Source: Syntrophales bacterium
GTDB lineage: Bacteria; Desulfobacterota; Syntrophia; Syntrophales; PHBD01
DNA: 64,000 nucleotides
Assembly: GCA_035363115.1 (NCBI GenBank)
Contig: DAOSEM010000005.1
Span: 1 to 64,000, forward strand
Reading direction: 5' to 3'
Numbering within the stretch: position 1 is the stretch's first letter; each line of letters opens with the position of its first letter. The notes under the pieces were generated by a model that saw only the letters and a program-made list of their open reading frames with translations, did not search any database and was not told the origin of the DNA. The translations under genes were made by a program, and so were the position numbers. This document shows positions 9,408 to 17,975 of this stretch, one piece after another.

Positions 9408-10010
9408 TCAGGAATCGTCCCGCCGCCGTTCCTTCCCGAAGGGCCAGGAGGCGAGTTTCGTATAGACGGCTCCCTGGGGCAAGAGGTCGCTCTGGAAGAG
9501 GCACAGATCCCGGGCAACAAACCCTCCCGCCGTCCACTCCGCTGCCTCCTCCATCGCCCCGGCCAGCCCGGCGAGTCCCCGGGGCGTCTTGATCCGTCCC
9601 AGGGTCAGGTGGGGACGGAACGGGCGGTCCTCCCGGGGGAATCCCTCCGCTTCCAGGGCCGCCTCGATGGACTTCTGGAGTACGATCAGTGGGTGGATAT
9701 CCCCCTCCATTCCCATCCAGAGGACCCGGGGTCGGCTGGAGCCGGGGAACACGCCCATTTTCCGGACCTCGATGCGGAGCGGAGACGTCCCCATGGCGAG
9801 GGGCTCCACGATCCGGGAGATCCGTTCCACGTCGGCCGGTGCGATATCCCCGAAGAACTTCAGGGTCAGGTGGATCCCCCGGGGGCGTACCCAGGAAATC
9901 GTTCCCTGGATCTTTCGTTTCAGGCGCTCCTGGTGGCTGCCGATCTGCCGGAGGACCTCCTCCGGAGGGTCGATGGCCAGGAAGGCCCGGATGCTCTTTC
10001 CGTCAGGCAT
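9408..10010 (-). CDS. thpR: RNA 2',3'-cyclic phosphodiesterase (2H family)
   Basis: 2H phosphoesterase that opens 2',3'-cyclic RNA ends; formerly called 2'-5' RNA ligase. 200 residues. The two catalytic motifs are visible: HLTLKF (~47) and HLTLGR (~134). N-terminus RAFLAIDPP is typical. It overlaps the end of cinA by 8 bp, and recA follows. ThpR next to cinA and recA is a frequent arrangement, pointing to one transcript. Confidence 0.93.
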   Translation of the reverse strand: MPDGKSIRAFLAIDPPEEVLRQIGSHQERLKRKIQGTISWVRPRGIHLTLKFFGDIAPADVERISRIVEPLAMGTSPLRIEVRKMGVFPGSSRPRVLWMGMEGDIHPLIVLQKSIEAALEAEGFPREDRPFRPHLTLGRIKTPRGLAGLAGAMEEAAEWTAGGFVARDLCLFQSDLLPQGAVYTKLASWPFGKERRRDDS

Positions 10011-11259
10011 CGTCCGGCTCCCCCTTCAGGTAGCGCAGGAGGAGAATCAGGGCCGTCTGGGCCGTCATGACCTTGTTCCGGCGGCGAGGCCAGCGGAAGC
10101 AGAAGCGGCGGCAACGGGTCTCCCGGCCGTCGGAGAGGGCGATGAAGACCGTTCCCACCGGCTTTTCCTCCGTTCCCCCCGAGGGGCCGGCAATGCCCGT
10201 GGAGGCGAGTCCCAGGTCCGTTCCCGAGATTCGCCGCACCCCTTCCGCCATGAGGCGTGCCGTTTCCTCGCTCACGGCGCCGTGCCTGAGGAGGACGTCT
10301 TCCGGCACCCCCAGGAGGTCCCGCTTGGCCTCGTTGCTGTAGGTCACAAGGCCGCGCTCGAAGCAGACGGAGCTGCCGGGGACGTCGGTGAGACGGTCGG
10401 CGATCAGCCCGCCCGTGCAGGACTCTGCCACGGCGAGGGTCTTCTTCTGTTCTGTCAGGAAAGCGCCGACGACCCCTTCGAGGGTCTCGTCGTCCCGGGC
10501 GAAGATGTGCCGGGCGAGGCGGCTCTCGACCTCCCGCGTGGCCTCCCTCAGGATTTTTTCCGCTTCCTCCTCCCGGCTGTGCCGGATGGTCAGTACGATG
10601 TGGTTCTCGGGGAAGTTCGGGTAGAAGCCCACATCGACCCCGTGGGCCGCAAAGTCCAGGTCGGCCAGGGCCTCGTCCACCGCCGCCTCCGAGAGGCCGA
10701 AGGACTTGAGGGTTTTGGTCCTGATGAAGGGAGTGTCGCCGGGAAAGGCCCGGGCGAGGAGGGGCAGGACTCCCTCCGGGAGCATCCGCTGCACTTCCGC
10801 GGGGACGCCCGGGATCACGGCCACGATCTTCCCGTCCGTCCGGACGGCAAACCCGGCGGCCGTCCCCGTCGGATTCGGGATCACCTCCGCCCCGGCGGGA
10901 AATACGGCCTGCTTCGCGTTGTTTTCGGTCCATTTGAGGCGGTATCTCTCGAAAATGCCCCGGATATGGGCCAGGACCGCCTCGTCGGTGTACAGGCCGA
11001 GGCCGAAGGCCTGTGCCACGGCCGCCGTCGTGATGTCGTCCGCCGTGGGGCCCAGCCCGCCGGTGATGATCACGGCATCGGCCAGGGAGAGCACGTGGTT
11101 CAGGGCGCCCCCGATCGCCTCGAAGCTGTCGCCCACGCTCATCATGACCGGGACCTGCCAGCCCCGGGACCGGGCGGTCCGGGCGATGAGGGCCGCGTTG
11201 GCGTCCTGGATCCGTCCTCCTGTCAGTTCGTTGCCAATGGTCAGTATCGCGATCTTCAT
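10003..11259 (-). CDS. cinA: CinA: competence/damage-inducible, NMN deamidase
   Basis: Two-domain protein of 418 residues. The N-terminal MoCF-like half (IGNELTGGRIQDAN, GGLGPTADD) is linked to ADP-ribose pyrophosphatase activity in some CinA proteins. The C-terminal half (~265-410; VAESCTGGLIADRLT, STGIAGPSGG) is the PncC-type nicotinamide mononucleotide deamidase, which recycles NMN to NaMN. Both halves are complete. It follows pgpA at 51 bp and overlaps thpR. Confidence 0.95.
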   Translation of the reverse strand: MKIAILTIGNELTGGRIQDANAALIARTARSRGWQVPVMMSVGDSFEAIGGALNHVLSLADAVIITGGLGPTADDITTAAVAQAFGLGLYTDEAVLAHIRGIFERYRLKWTENNAKQAVFPAGAEVIPNPTGTAAGFAVRTDGKIVAVIPGVPAEVQRMLPEGVLPLLARAFPGDTPFIRTKTLKSFGLSEAAVDEALADLDFAAHGVDVGFYPNFPENHIVLTIRHSREEEAEKILREATREVESRLARHIFARDDETLEGVVGAFLTEQKKTLAVAESCTGGLIADRLTDVPGSSVCFERGLVTYSNEAKRDLLGVPEDVLLRHGAVSEETARLMAEGVRRISGTDLGLASTGIAGPSGGTEEKPVGTVFIALSDGRETRCRRFCFRWPRRRNKVMTAQTALILLLRYLKGEPDDA

Positions 11260-11310
11260 GTCGTTGATGGTCCGGAGTCTCCGGTCCGGGACGGTCGGGG
11301 CTCCGGAGGG

Positions 11311-11805
11311 CTAAAACCCGAACACCCGGATCGCCAGGTGAAGGAGGATGCTTCCGTAGATTCCCGCCGCCACGTCGTCCAGGACGACTCCATAGCCGCC
11401 GGGTGCCTTCCGCTGAAGGAAACCGGCGGGAAAGGGTTTGACAATATCCAGAAGGCGGAAGAGCAAAAATCCCGCCGCCAGGTGGGACGGCGTGGGGGAA
11501 ATGAAGCTCATGGTCCACAGGAAACCGACGACTTCGTCGAGGACGATCTTCTGGGAATCCTTCTCCTGGAAGATCCTCTCCGCCCGTCCGGTGATCCAGA
11601 ACGCCGCCCCGGTGCAGCCGAGGAGGACCGCCAGGTATACCGGTGGGGACAGGGGAGAAAAGAGCAGGAACAGGGGAATGCCCAGAAGGGTCCCCGCCGT
11701 TCCGGGAGCAACCGGGACATGTCCCAGGCCGAGGCCCGTCGCCGCTGCCTTGATCAGTTTCTCGACCAGAAATCCGCCTTCAGGGGAAACAGGATGGGTC
11801 TGCAC
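11311..11805 (-). CDS. pgpA: Phosphatidylglycerophosphatase A
   Basis: Inner-membrane enzyme that dephosphorylates phosphatidylglycerophosphate to phosphatidylglycerol. 164 residues with about four membrane segments. Family motifs seen: GHVPVAPGTAGTL (~28), QKIVLDEVVGF (~85) and GGYGVVLDDVAAG (~137), which bring the acidic catalytic residues. The start is a GTG at 11805 with a weak ribosome site. It is the first gene of the minus-strand run leading into cinA. Confidence 0.92.
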   Translation of the reverse strand: MQTHPVSPEGGFLVEKLIKAAATGLGLGHVPVAPGTAGTLLGIPLFLLFSPLSPPVYLAVLLGCTGAAFWITGRAERIFQEKDSQKIVLDEVVGFLWTMSFISPTPSHLAAGFLLFRLLDIVKPFPAGFLQRKAPGGYGVVLDDVAAGIYGSILLHLAIRVFGF

Positions 11806-11868
11806 GGTGATTAGCCTTTTTCCCGGGGCCTGTCAATGACGAGAATCGGCCGCAACCGGCGCCCCGGG

Positions 11869-14142
11869 TCACAGGCCGATCAATCGGGCCAGATGAAAGG
11901 AAGCGATGCCCATGGTCATGGAAAGGGCCAGCATCGCAATGAAGGACGCGGAGAACCATTGCCGGCTGTCCATTTCCCGGCGCAGGACCGCCAGGGTGGC
12001 CGCACAGGGCACGAAGAGCATCAGGACCACCAGGAAGGCCAGGGCGGAGGCCGGGGCCAGGGCCTGGGGCAGGATGCCGATCAGCCCCTCGTCGCCCACG
12101 CCGTAGAGGACGCCCAGGGTGGCGATGGCGTTTTCCTTGGCCACGATGCTCGTCAGGAGGGCGACGATCAGTTTCCAGTCGAATCCCAGGGGGGTGCCCA
12201 GCGGCTCCAGCAGCCGTCCGAGCCAGGCGAGTGCGCTCTCCTCCACCGTCGCCCCGGGCCAGTGGGACAGGATCCATACCGCCACGGAGACCGCCAGGAT
12301 GATCGTCCCGGCCTTCCGGATGAAGGCGGCCGTCCGGAACCAGACGACAGTGGCGATCGTCCGCAGGTTCGGCTTGTGGTAGAGGGGCAGCTCCATGATG
12401 AAGGGCATCGGTTCTCCCCGGAGAAGGATCCGGCCGGCCGCCATGCCCACGATCCCCAGGAGAAGAATGTTGACCGCCAGGACCGACCAGGCGACCAGGG
12501 CGGCCCGGGGGCCGAACACGGCGGCGGAGACGAAGGTCAGGACCGCCAGCCGAGCCGTGCAGGGGATGAAGGGAGAAAGGAACATGGTCAGGAGCCGCTC
12601 CTTGCGGGACTCGATGATCCGTGCCCCCATCACCGCGGGTACGTTGCAGCCGAAGCCGAGGCACAGGGGGATGAAGCTCTTCCCATGGAGGCCGATGAGG
12701 TGCATGAACCGGTCCATGACGAAGGCCGCCCGGGCCATGTAGCCCACATCTTCCAGGATCGCGAGGAACAGGAAGAAAATGATCAGGATCGGGACGAAGG
12801 TCAGGACCGTTCCCGCCCCGCCGAAAGCCCCCTCGATGAGAATGCCCTTCAGCCAGGGATGGGCGCTTCCCATCCAGGTTTCCAGGCTCTGTGCCGCCGA
12901 GGAGAACAGCCCTTCCAGCAGCTTCTGAAGGGGAAAGCCGATCCAGTACGTGGCGGCGAAGATCAGGCCGAAGGCGCCCAGGAGAATGGGGATGCCGAAC
13001 ACGGGGCGCGTCAGGATATGGTCGATCCGGTCCGTCAGGACGACCTCGCCCATGCGGAAGCGGGAGATGGCCGCCCGGGTGACCTCCTCGATCCAGTCGT
13101 ATCGACCCCCGACAACGGCATGGAGGGCGTCCTCGTGCTGGACCAGGAGCGCCTGGATCCGGCTCCGGATCTCGGCGGGAACCTCCGCATCCACCAGTTT
13201 TGTGATTTCGGGATCTCCCTCCATCAGCTTGATGGCCACCCACGGGGCGTTGTAGCCGCAGGTGTTGGCGGGGAGCGATTCGGGGAAATGCTTGCTCACC
13301 AGGTCGACGATCTCCCGGTAGATGGCCTGATGGTCGCTGGACACGCCCGGGACCCTGGGATGATAGGAAACCTCCCCCTTCTGGAGGGCGATCAGCTTGT
13401 TCACCAGTTCCCGGACGCCGCGGTTCTTTACGGCCACCATGGGAACCACGGGAATCCCGAGGGATGACTGGAGGGCGTTGACGTCGATGGAAATTCCCTG
13501 GTCCTCCGCCACGTCCAGCATGTTCAGGGCGATAACGACGGGGGGACCCAGGAGCAGGATTTCCGTGAGGAGATAGAGGCTTCGCTCCAGGCCGGCCGCA
13601 TTGACCAGGAGGACGATCACGTCGGGCCTCTCGTGGACGATGAAATCCCGGGCGACCTTTTCCTCCTCGGAGCAGGCCGTGAGGCTGTACGTCCCGGGGA
13701 GGTCCACGATCCGCATTTCAACCTCGCCGGAGTGGTGGACTCCTTCTTTCTTCTCCACCGTTTTCCCCGGCCAGTTTCCCACGTGCTGGGACAGCCCGGT
13801 GAGGATGTTGAATATGGTGGACTTCCCGATGTTCGGCTGGCCCGCCAGGGCCACGAGAAGCCGCCGGCTTTCCTCCTTTTCGGGGAGAGGCTCCCCGGCG
13901 GCTTCGGGAAGGATCTGAACGAGGATCTTTTCCGCTTCTCCTATTCCCAGGGCAACACGGCCGTCCCCGACCTGGACGATCAGCGGGCCCCCGCCGCTCC
14001 GGCGCAGCACCTTCAGCCGCGTCGCCGGTGCGATCCCCATGGAGGCAAGGCGCGACATGAAGGCGTTCCCTCCGATCAGGGAGAGGACCTGTGCGATGTC
14101 TCCTTCCTTGAGGGTCGAAAGGGGAACTCCTTCTTCCTTCAT
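11869..14142 (-). CDS. feoB: FeoA-FeoB fusion, ferrous iron transporter
   Basis: Fe(II) importer of 757 residues. Residues ~5-78 are a complete FeoA SH3-like domain (LSTLKEGDIAQVLSLIGG) fused ahead of FeoB. The FeoB G domain starts at ~92 with G1 GQPNIGKST (Asn-Ile rather than the common Asn-Val), G3 DLPGTYSL and G4 NMLD. The membrane part has the two Gate domains with Cys (LGFGCNVPAVMGAR; FVPCAATLAVL) that line the permeation path. FeoA normally stimulates or assembles FeoB; here it is tethered. It lies 113 bp from the transporter gene upstream. No clear Fur box was identified. Confidence 0.96.
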   Translation of the reverse strand: MKEEGVPLSTLKEGDIAQVLSLIGGNAFMSRLASMGIAPATRLKVLRRSGGGPLIVQVGDGRVALGIGEAEKILVQILPEAAGEPLPEKEESRRLLVALAGQPNIGKSTIFNILTGLSQHVGNWPGKTVEKKEGVHHSGEVEMRIVDLPGTYSLTACSEEEKVARDFIVHERPDVIVLLVNAAGLERSLYLLTEILLLGPPVVIALNMLDVAEDQGISIDVNALQSSLGIPVVPMVAVKNRGVRELVNKLIALQKGEVSYHPRVPGVSSDHQAIYREIVDLVSKHFPESLPANTCGYNAPWVAIKLMEGDPEITKLVDAEVPAEIRSRIQALLVQHEDALHAVVGGRYDWIEEVTRAAISRFRMGEVVLTDRIDHILTRPVFGIPILLGAFGLIFAATYWIGFPLQKLLEGLFSSAAQSLETWMGSAHPWLKGILIEGAFGGAGTVLTFVPILIIFFLFLAILEDVGYMARAAFVMDRFMHLIGLHGKSFIPLCLGFGCNVPAVMGARIIESRKERLLTMFLSPFIPCTARLAVLTFVSAAVFGPRAALVAWSVLAVNILLLGIVGMAAGRILLRGEPMPFIMELPLYHKPNLRTIATVVWFRTAAFIRKAGTIILAVSVAVWILSHWPGATVEESALAWLGRLLEPLGTPLGFDWKLIVALLTSIVAKENAIATLGVLYGVGDEGLIGILPQALAPASALAFLVVLMLFVPCAATLAVLRREMDSRQWFSASFIAMLALSMTMGIASFHLARLIGL

Positions 14143-14255
14143 GCGTCAGGGCCTTTCGGGGATCTTGGTGAATCCGGGATCGCTCATTCGGAACCCCGGG
14201 AAATAGTTATTGTTCCACCCGGCAAATATATGCAGCGGAGTCGGCGGGTCAAGAA

Positions 14256-15503
14256 TTATTCCGTTTTCAGGCGGGACGGTTTCAGGGATGCCACCAGGAT
14301 CGCCGCCGCCAGCAGGAGAATCAGGTCCATCCACCATGCCGCCGTGTACGATCCGAAGCGGTCATAGATCATGCCGCTGACGATGGCGCCCGTGCTGCCG
14401 CCGATGCCGGCGACGAAAAAGGTGAGCATGCCGTAGGATGCCCCGAGAACGAGGCTTCCAAACCGGTCCGCCAGGAGATACGGCATCAGCGGGGCGATGG
14501 ATCCGTAACCGAAGCCGAAGAGCAGGGCGTAAAGGACCATGTGGTTCATGGTGGAGGCCACGAGGAGAACGCCCACGCCGGCGGCCATGAAAAGAAAGCC
14601 CAGGCTTGCCGCGTACTTTGCATCCCGGAGCCGGTCCGAGAGCCAGCCGAAGAAGAAGCGGCCGCCGATGCTGGCCAGCCCGATGTACCCGGGCAGCAGG
14701 GCCGCCTTGATCAGGTCGATGCCGAGCTCCATGCCGAAGGCCGTCTGGTGGATGAACGCCGAGATCTGGGCCACCAGGGCGAAGGTATAGCAGAGGCTGA
14801 GAACCCAGTAGCGCGAGTCGCGGAGAACCTGATTCATGGGCATGCCCGGAGCCACCGCCGGCGGGGGCGTTTCTTCGGGATGCGACGGCGGCGCCTCGCC
14901 GTCGGGATGCAGGCCGTAGTCCTCCGGCCGTGTCTTTCCCATGAGGGTCTGCGCCGTGATGACCCCGAGCACGAGGACGAGGCCGCCGAGGATCCAGAAT
15001 CCCCAGGGCCAGCCCCATTGCTTGACGGCATAGCCGACCAGCGGGGAAAGAAGCATGCTCCCGACCCCGATTCCGACGGAGGCGATGCCGATGGCGAGGC
15101 CCCGTTTCCGCTGGAACCATTTTGCCACCGTGGAGCTGCCCACGACGGCCCCGAGACAGGATGTGCCGATGCCGGCGAGGAGCCCGTAGGTCAGGTACAG
15201 ATGCCAGGGCTCCCGGACGAATCCCGTCAGGAAGAGGGCCGTGGCCAGGGTCACGGCCCCGAAGGTCATGACCCAGCGCGGGGCGATCCGGTCCAGGAGC
15301 CTGCCCGAGAAGATCCCCCCGATTCCGTAGACGACCATTGTGATGGAGGGAGCGAGGGAAATAGCCGAGCGCGACCAGGACAGGTCTTCCGTGACGGGCT
15401 TGACGAAGATGGTGAAACAGTAGGTTGTGCCGTGATTGAGCCCCATCAGGACGAAGGCCCCGAAAACCACGTACCAGCCCCAGTAGATTGTTTTCCGTTG
15501 CAT
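14256..15503 (-). CDS. MFS transporter, OFA (oxalate/formate antiporter-like) family
   Basis: Twelve-segment inner-membrane transporter of 415 residues. The start WGWYVVFGAFVLMGLNHG and the GRLLDRIAPRW loop between segments 2 and 3 fit the OFA/monocarboxylate branch of MFS. A central cytoplasmic loop with a Pro-rich stretch (~195-225) divides the halves, and GRFFFGWLSDRL is the repeated loop in the second half. I chose the ATG at 15503 as it starts directly before the first segment; an earlier start adds 39 residues of no homology. Likely substrate is a small carboxylate, but the sequence does not decide which. Divergent from the helicase. Confidence 0.88.
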   Translation of the reverse strand: MQRKTIYWGWYVVFGAFVLMGLNHGTTYCFTIFVKPVTEDLSWSRSAISLAPSITMVVYGIGGIFSGRLLDRIAPRWVMTFGAVTLATALFLTGFVREPWHLYLTYGLLAGIGTSCLGAVVGSSTVAKWFQRKRGLAIGIASVGIGVGSMLLSPLVGYAVKQWGWPWGFWILGGLVLVLGVITAQTLMGKTRPEDYGLHPDGEAPPSHPEETPPPAVAPGMPMNQVLRDSRYWVLSLCYTFALVAQISAFIHQTAFGMELGIDLIKAALLPGYIGLASIGGRFFFGWLSDRLRDAKYAASLGFLFMAAGVGVLLVASTMNHMVLYALLFGFGYGSIAPLMPYLLADRFGSLVLGASYGMLTFFVAGIGGSTGAIVSGMIYDRFGSYTAAWWMDLILLLAAAILVASLKPSRLKTE

Positions 15504-15696
15504 GAGTGTTCCTGACGGCCTGGAATACCGCGTCCGGCCGCCGTTTTCTTGGAGCTGGCTCTGCGGCCGGCGCGCTGTGCCGGTGCCGCAACATGTAGGC
15601 GGAAAAGGCATTCCTGTCAACCAAAGGTTGCCGCTGTTCCTTTACGGCGTGCCCCCTCCTGTGATAGGACCATCACCGGATCAATCCCGGAGGACC

Positions 15697-17760
15697 ATGC
15701 AATCTTCCCTGTCCCGTTCCCGAAAACGAAGGGTCGCCCGCCCGGGCGGACCCCAGAAAGCGCCTGTCCGGATGAAGCCGGATGCGGACCCGCTTCTGCG
15801 GAGCGTGTTCTCGCGCATCGGCCGGCCCCCGGAGGCCCCGTTCGTTCCCGATCCCTTCCAGCTTGAGGCGCTGGAAGCGGTCCGGCAGTCCGACTGCCTG
15901 GTCACGGCGCCCACGGGATCCGGCAAGACCTGGATCGCCGAGCAGGCCATCGAGGACGTTTTCCGCCGCGGCGGCCGCGCCTGGTACGCCTCCCCCCTCA
16001 AGGCCCTGACGAATGCCAAGTGGGTCGAGTTCGGCCAGCAATTCGGGGCGGATCACGTCGGAATCCTGACGGGAGACACGAAAGAGAATCCCGACGCGCC
16101 GATCATCGTCGGGACGACGGAGATCCTGCGGAACCAGCTTTACGACGCGATGCACCAGGGAAAAGACCTGCCCTGCGACCTGGTGATTCTCGACGAGGCC
16201 CACTACCTGGGGGATCCCGACCGGGGGGTCGTCTGGGAGGAGATCATGATCTACCTGCCGGCACGGGTCAACCTCCTGCTCCTCTCCGCCACGATCGGCA
16301 ACGCCGAGGAGATCGCCTCCTGGCTTTCGTCGCTGCGGGATAAACCGTGCCGGGTCGTGCGGGAGACGGGTCGTCCCGTTCCCCTCTTCCCCCTGTTCCT
16401 GCACCCTACGGGGCGGATCATGCCGTTTCTGGAACAGCGGCGCCTCTATGGGAAGGTGGCGGAGTTCTCCGTCGCCGGCAGTTCGCCGGCGGGGCGCGGC
16501 CGGCCGCCCCATTTCGGCGACATCCTCCGGGTACTCCGGGAATATCATCTCCTGCCGGCGATCTTCTTTCTCAAGTCCCGGTCCGAGTGCGACGGAGCCC
16601 TGAAAACCTGCCGGAGCGGTCCGGGCGTTCATGCCGGAGAGGCCTTTCGGGAGGATGTCGGGGAGCTGTTTTCCCGCTTTCCCTACCTGGAGCAGCACCG
16701 CCAGTTCCACGACCTCCAGCGCTGGCGCGTGGCGGCCCACCATGGCGGGCAGCTTCCGGCCTGGAAATTCTTTGTCGAGCGGATGATGAAACAGGGCCAC
16801 CTGGAGGCCATTTTCGCCACCTCCACCGTGGCGGCCGGGGTGAATTTCCCCGCCCGGACCATCGTCCTGTTCAACTCGGACATCTTCGACGGCCACTCCT
16901 TCAATCCCCTGACGGGGACGGCCTTCCACCAGATGACCGGCCGGGCGGGTCGGCGCGGTCAGGACAAGATCGGCTTCCTGGCCCTCGTCCCGGGGCGGTT
17001 CCTGGATGTCTCCCATGTCCGGCGGCTTCTCTTCCGGGAGGCCGAGCCCATCGAGAGCCGGATCCGCAACGACTTCTCCATGGTCCTGAACCTGCTCCTG
17101 TCGCAGACACCGGAGGACGTGCGGGTCATCTTCGAGCGCTCCTTCGCCGCCTTCCAGGCCGCCGCCCGCGGGAAGAAGCCGGGGCGCGGGCTCTGGGAGG
17201 GATTCATCCGGCACCTTGAATTCCTGAAAAAGGAGGGCTTCGTGGGGGAGGACGACCGGCTGACGGAGAACGGCCTGTGGGCCTCGAAGCTGCGGCTGGA
17301 CCATCCGCTCCTGATCGCCGAGGGGCTTCGGCGGGAGGCCTTCCCGGCTAAGGACGAGCGGCTCTTCGCCGCCGCCATCGCGCCCTTCGTCTATGACGGC
17401 GACCTGGACGTGAAGTTCGAGTCGAAGAAGATCCCGCGAGCCTTCCGGGAGGCCGTGGGAAAGGTTGCATCGGTCCTCAAGCCGCTCCTGGACCGGATGA
17501 AGGCCGCCGGGTTCCCTGTCCAGCCGCTCCGGCTCTGGCCGGCCCTGGTGGTGTACGACTGGGCCCGCGGCGTCCCCTGGGACGACATCATCCGCAGGAC
17601 CGGGATCAACGACGGCGACCTGGCCATGCTGGTCCTTCGCACGGCGGACAACCTGCGGCAAATCGCATCACTCCGCGAGAGCCACCCGGAGACGGCGGAA
17701 CTGGCAGCAAAAGGGCGGGAGGCGATCCTCCGGGAGCCCGTCGTGTTCGAGTGGGAGTAA
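15697..17760 (+). CDS. DEAD/DEAH-box helicase, Ski2-like
   Basis: Superfamily 2 RNA or DNA helicase of 687 residues. Motif I APTGSGKTW (~73), motif II LDEAHYLGD, motif III SATIG, motif V FATSTVAAGVNFPART and motif VI QMTGRAGRRGQD are all present, and the tail has a helical region as in Ski2-type proteins. The start at 15697 is preceded closely by CGGAGG; an in-frame ATG 195 bp upstream lies inside the divergent transporter start and is not favoured. The basic N-terminus (RSRKRRVARPG) may bind nucleic acid. Its exact substrate is unknown. It has no obvious operon partner. Confidence 0.9.
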   Translation: MQSSLSRSRKRRVARPGGPQKAPVRMKPDADPLLRSVFSRIGRPPEAPFVPDPFQLEALEAVRQSDCLVTAPTGSGKTWIAEQAIEDVFRRGGRAWYASPLKALTNAKWVEFGQQFGADHVGILTGDTKENPDAPIIVGTTEILRNQLYDAMHQGKDLPCDLVILDEAHYLGDPDRGVVWEEIMIYLPARVNLLLLSATIGNAEEIASWLSSLRDKPCRVVRETGRPVPLFPLFLHPTGRIMPFLEQRRLYGKVAEFSVAGSSPAGRGRPPHFGDILRVLREYHLLPAIFFLKSRSECDGALKTCRSGPGVHAGEAFREDVGELFSRFPYLEQHRQFHDLQRWRVAAHHGGQLPAWKFFVERMMKQGHLEAIFATSTVAAGVNFPARTIVLFNSDIFDGHSFNPLTGTAFHQMTGRAGRRGQDKIGFLALVPGRFLDVSHVRRLLFREAEPIESRIRNDFSMVLNLLLSQTPEDVRVIFERSFAAFQAAARGKKPGRGLWEGFIRHLEFLKKEGFVGEDDRLTENGLWASKLRLDHPLLIAEGLRREAFPAKDERLFAAAIAPFVYDGDLDVKFESKKIPRAFREAVGKVASVLKPLLDRMKAAGFPVQPLRLWPALVVYDWARGVPWDDIIRRTGINDGDLAMLVLRTADNLRQIASLRESHPETAELAAKGREAILREPVVFEWE

Positions 17761-17975
17761 GACCCCCCCGATTTTACAATGCAGTGTTCGATCCTCTGTG
17801 TGCCGGATTCCTGCAGGACAACCCTATCACTTATTAAACACCTATTGACATATCCGGAAAGTTTCGGCAGTCTTGCGCCAATCAAACCATAGCCGGACGA
17901 CCATATTCTCGAAGAAATCCTTTTACGAACGATAGAGTACAGCACAGGCGCACAGGCCGCCGTTCCGGAGCACTC

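Noticed and set aside
8274..10070. 598-residue plus-strand ORF across recA and thpR
   Set aside because: Shadow of two sure genes on the other strand.
9589..11814. 741-residue plus-strand ORF across thpR, cinA and pgpA
   Set aside because: Spans three recognised genes on the minus strand and has no recognisable domain.
11836..13467. 543-residue plus-strand ORF within feoB
   Set aside because: Antisense to the FeoB membrane part; charged, low-complexity sequence.
14199..14216. Palindrome-like GGAAATAGTTATTGTTCC ahead of feoB as a Fur box
   Set aside because: Symmetry is poor on checking; only the outer GGAA/TTCC agree, and it does not match GATAATGATAATCATTATC.
15673..17661. 662-residue minus-strand ORF across the helicase
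   Set aside because: Helicase motifs are all on the plus strand.
17846..17875. TTGACA ahead of tpsB as promoter
   Set aside because: No acceptable -10 at 16-18 bp.
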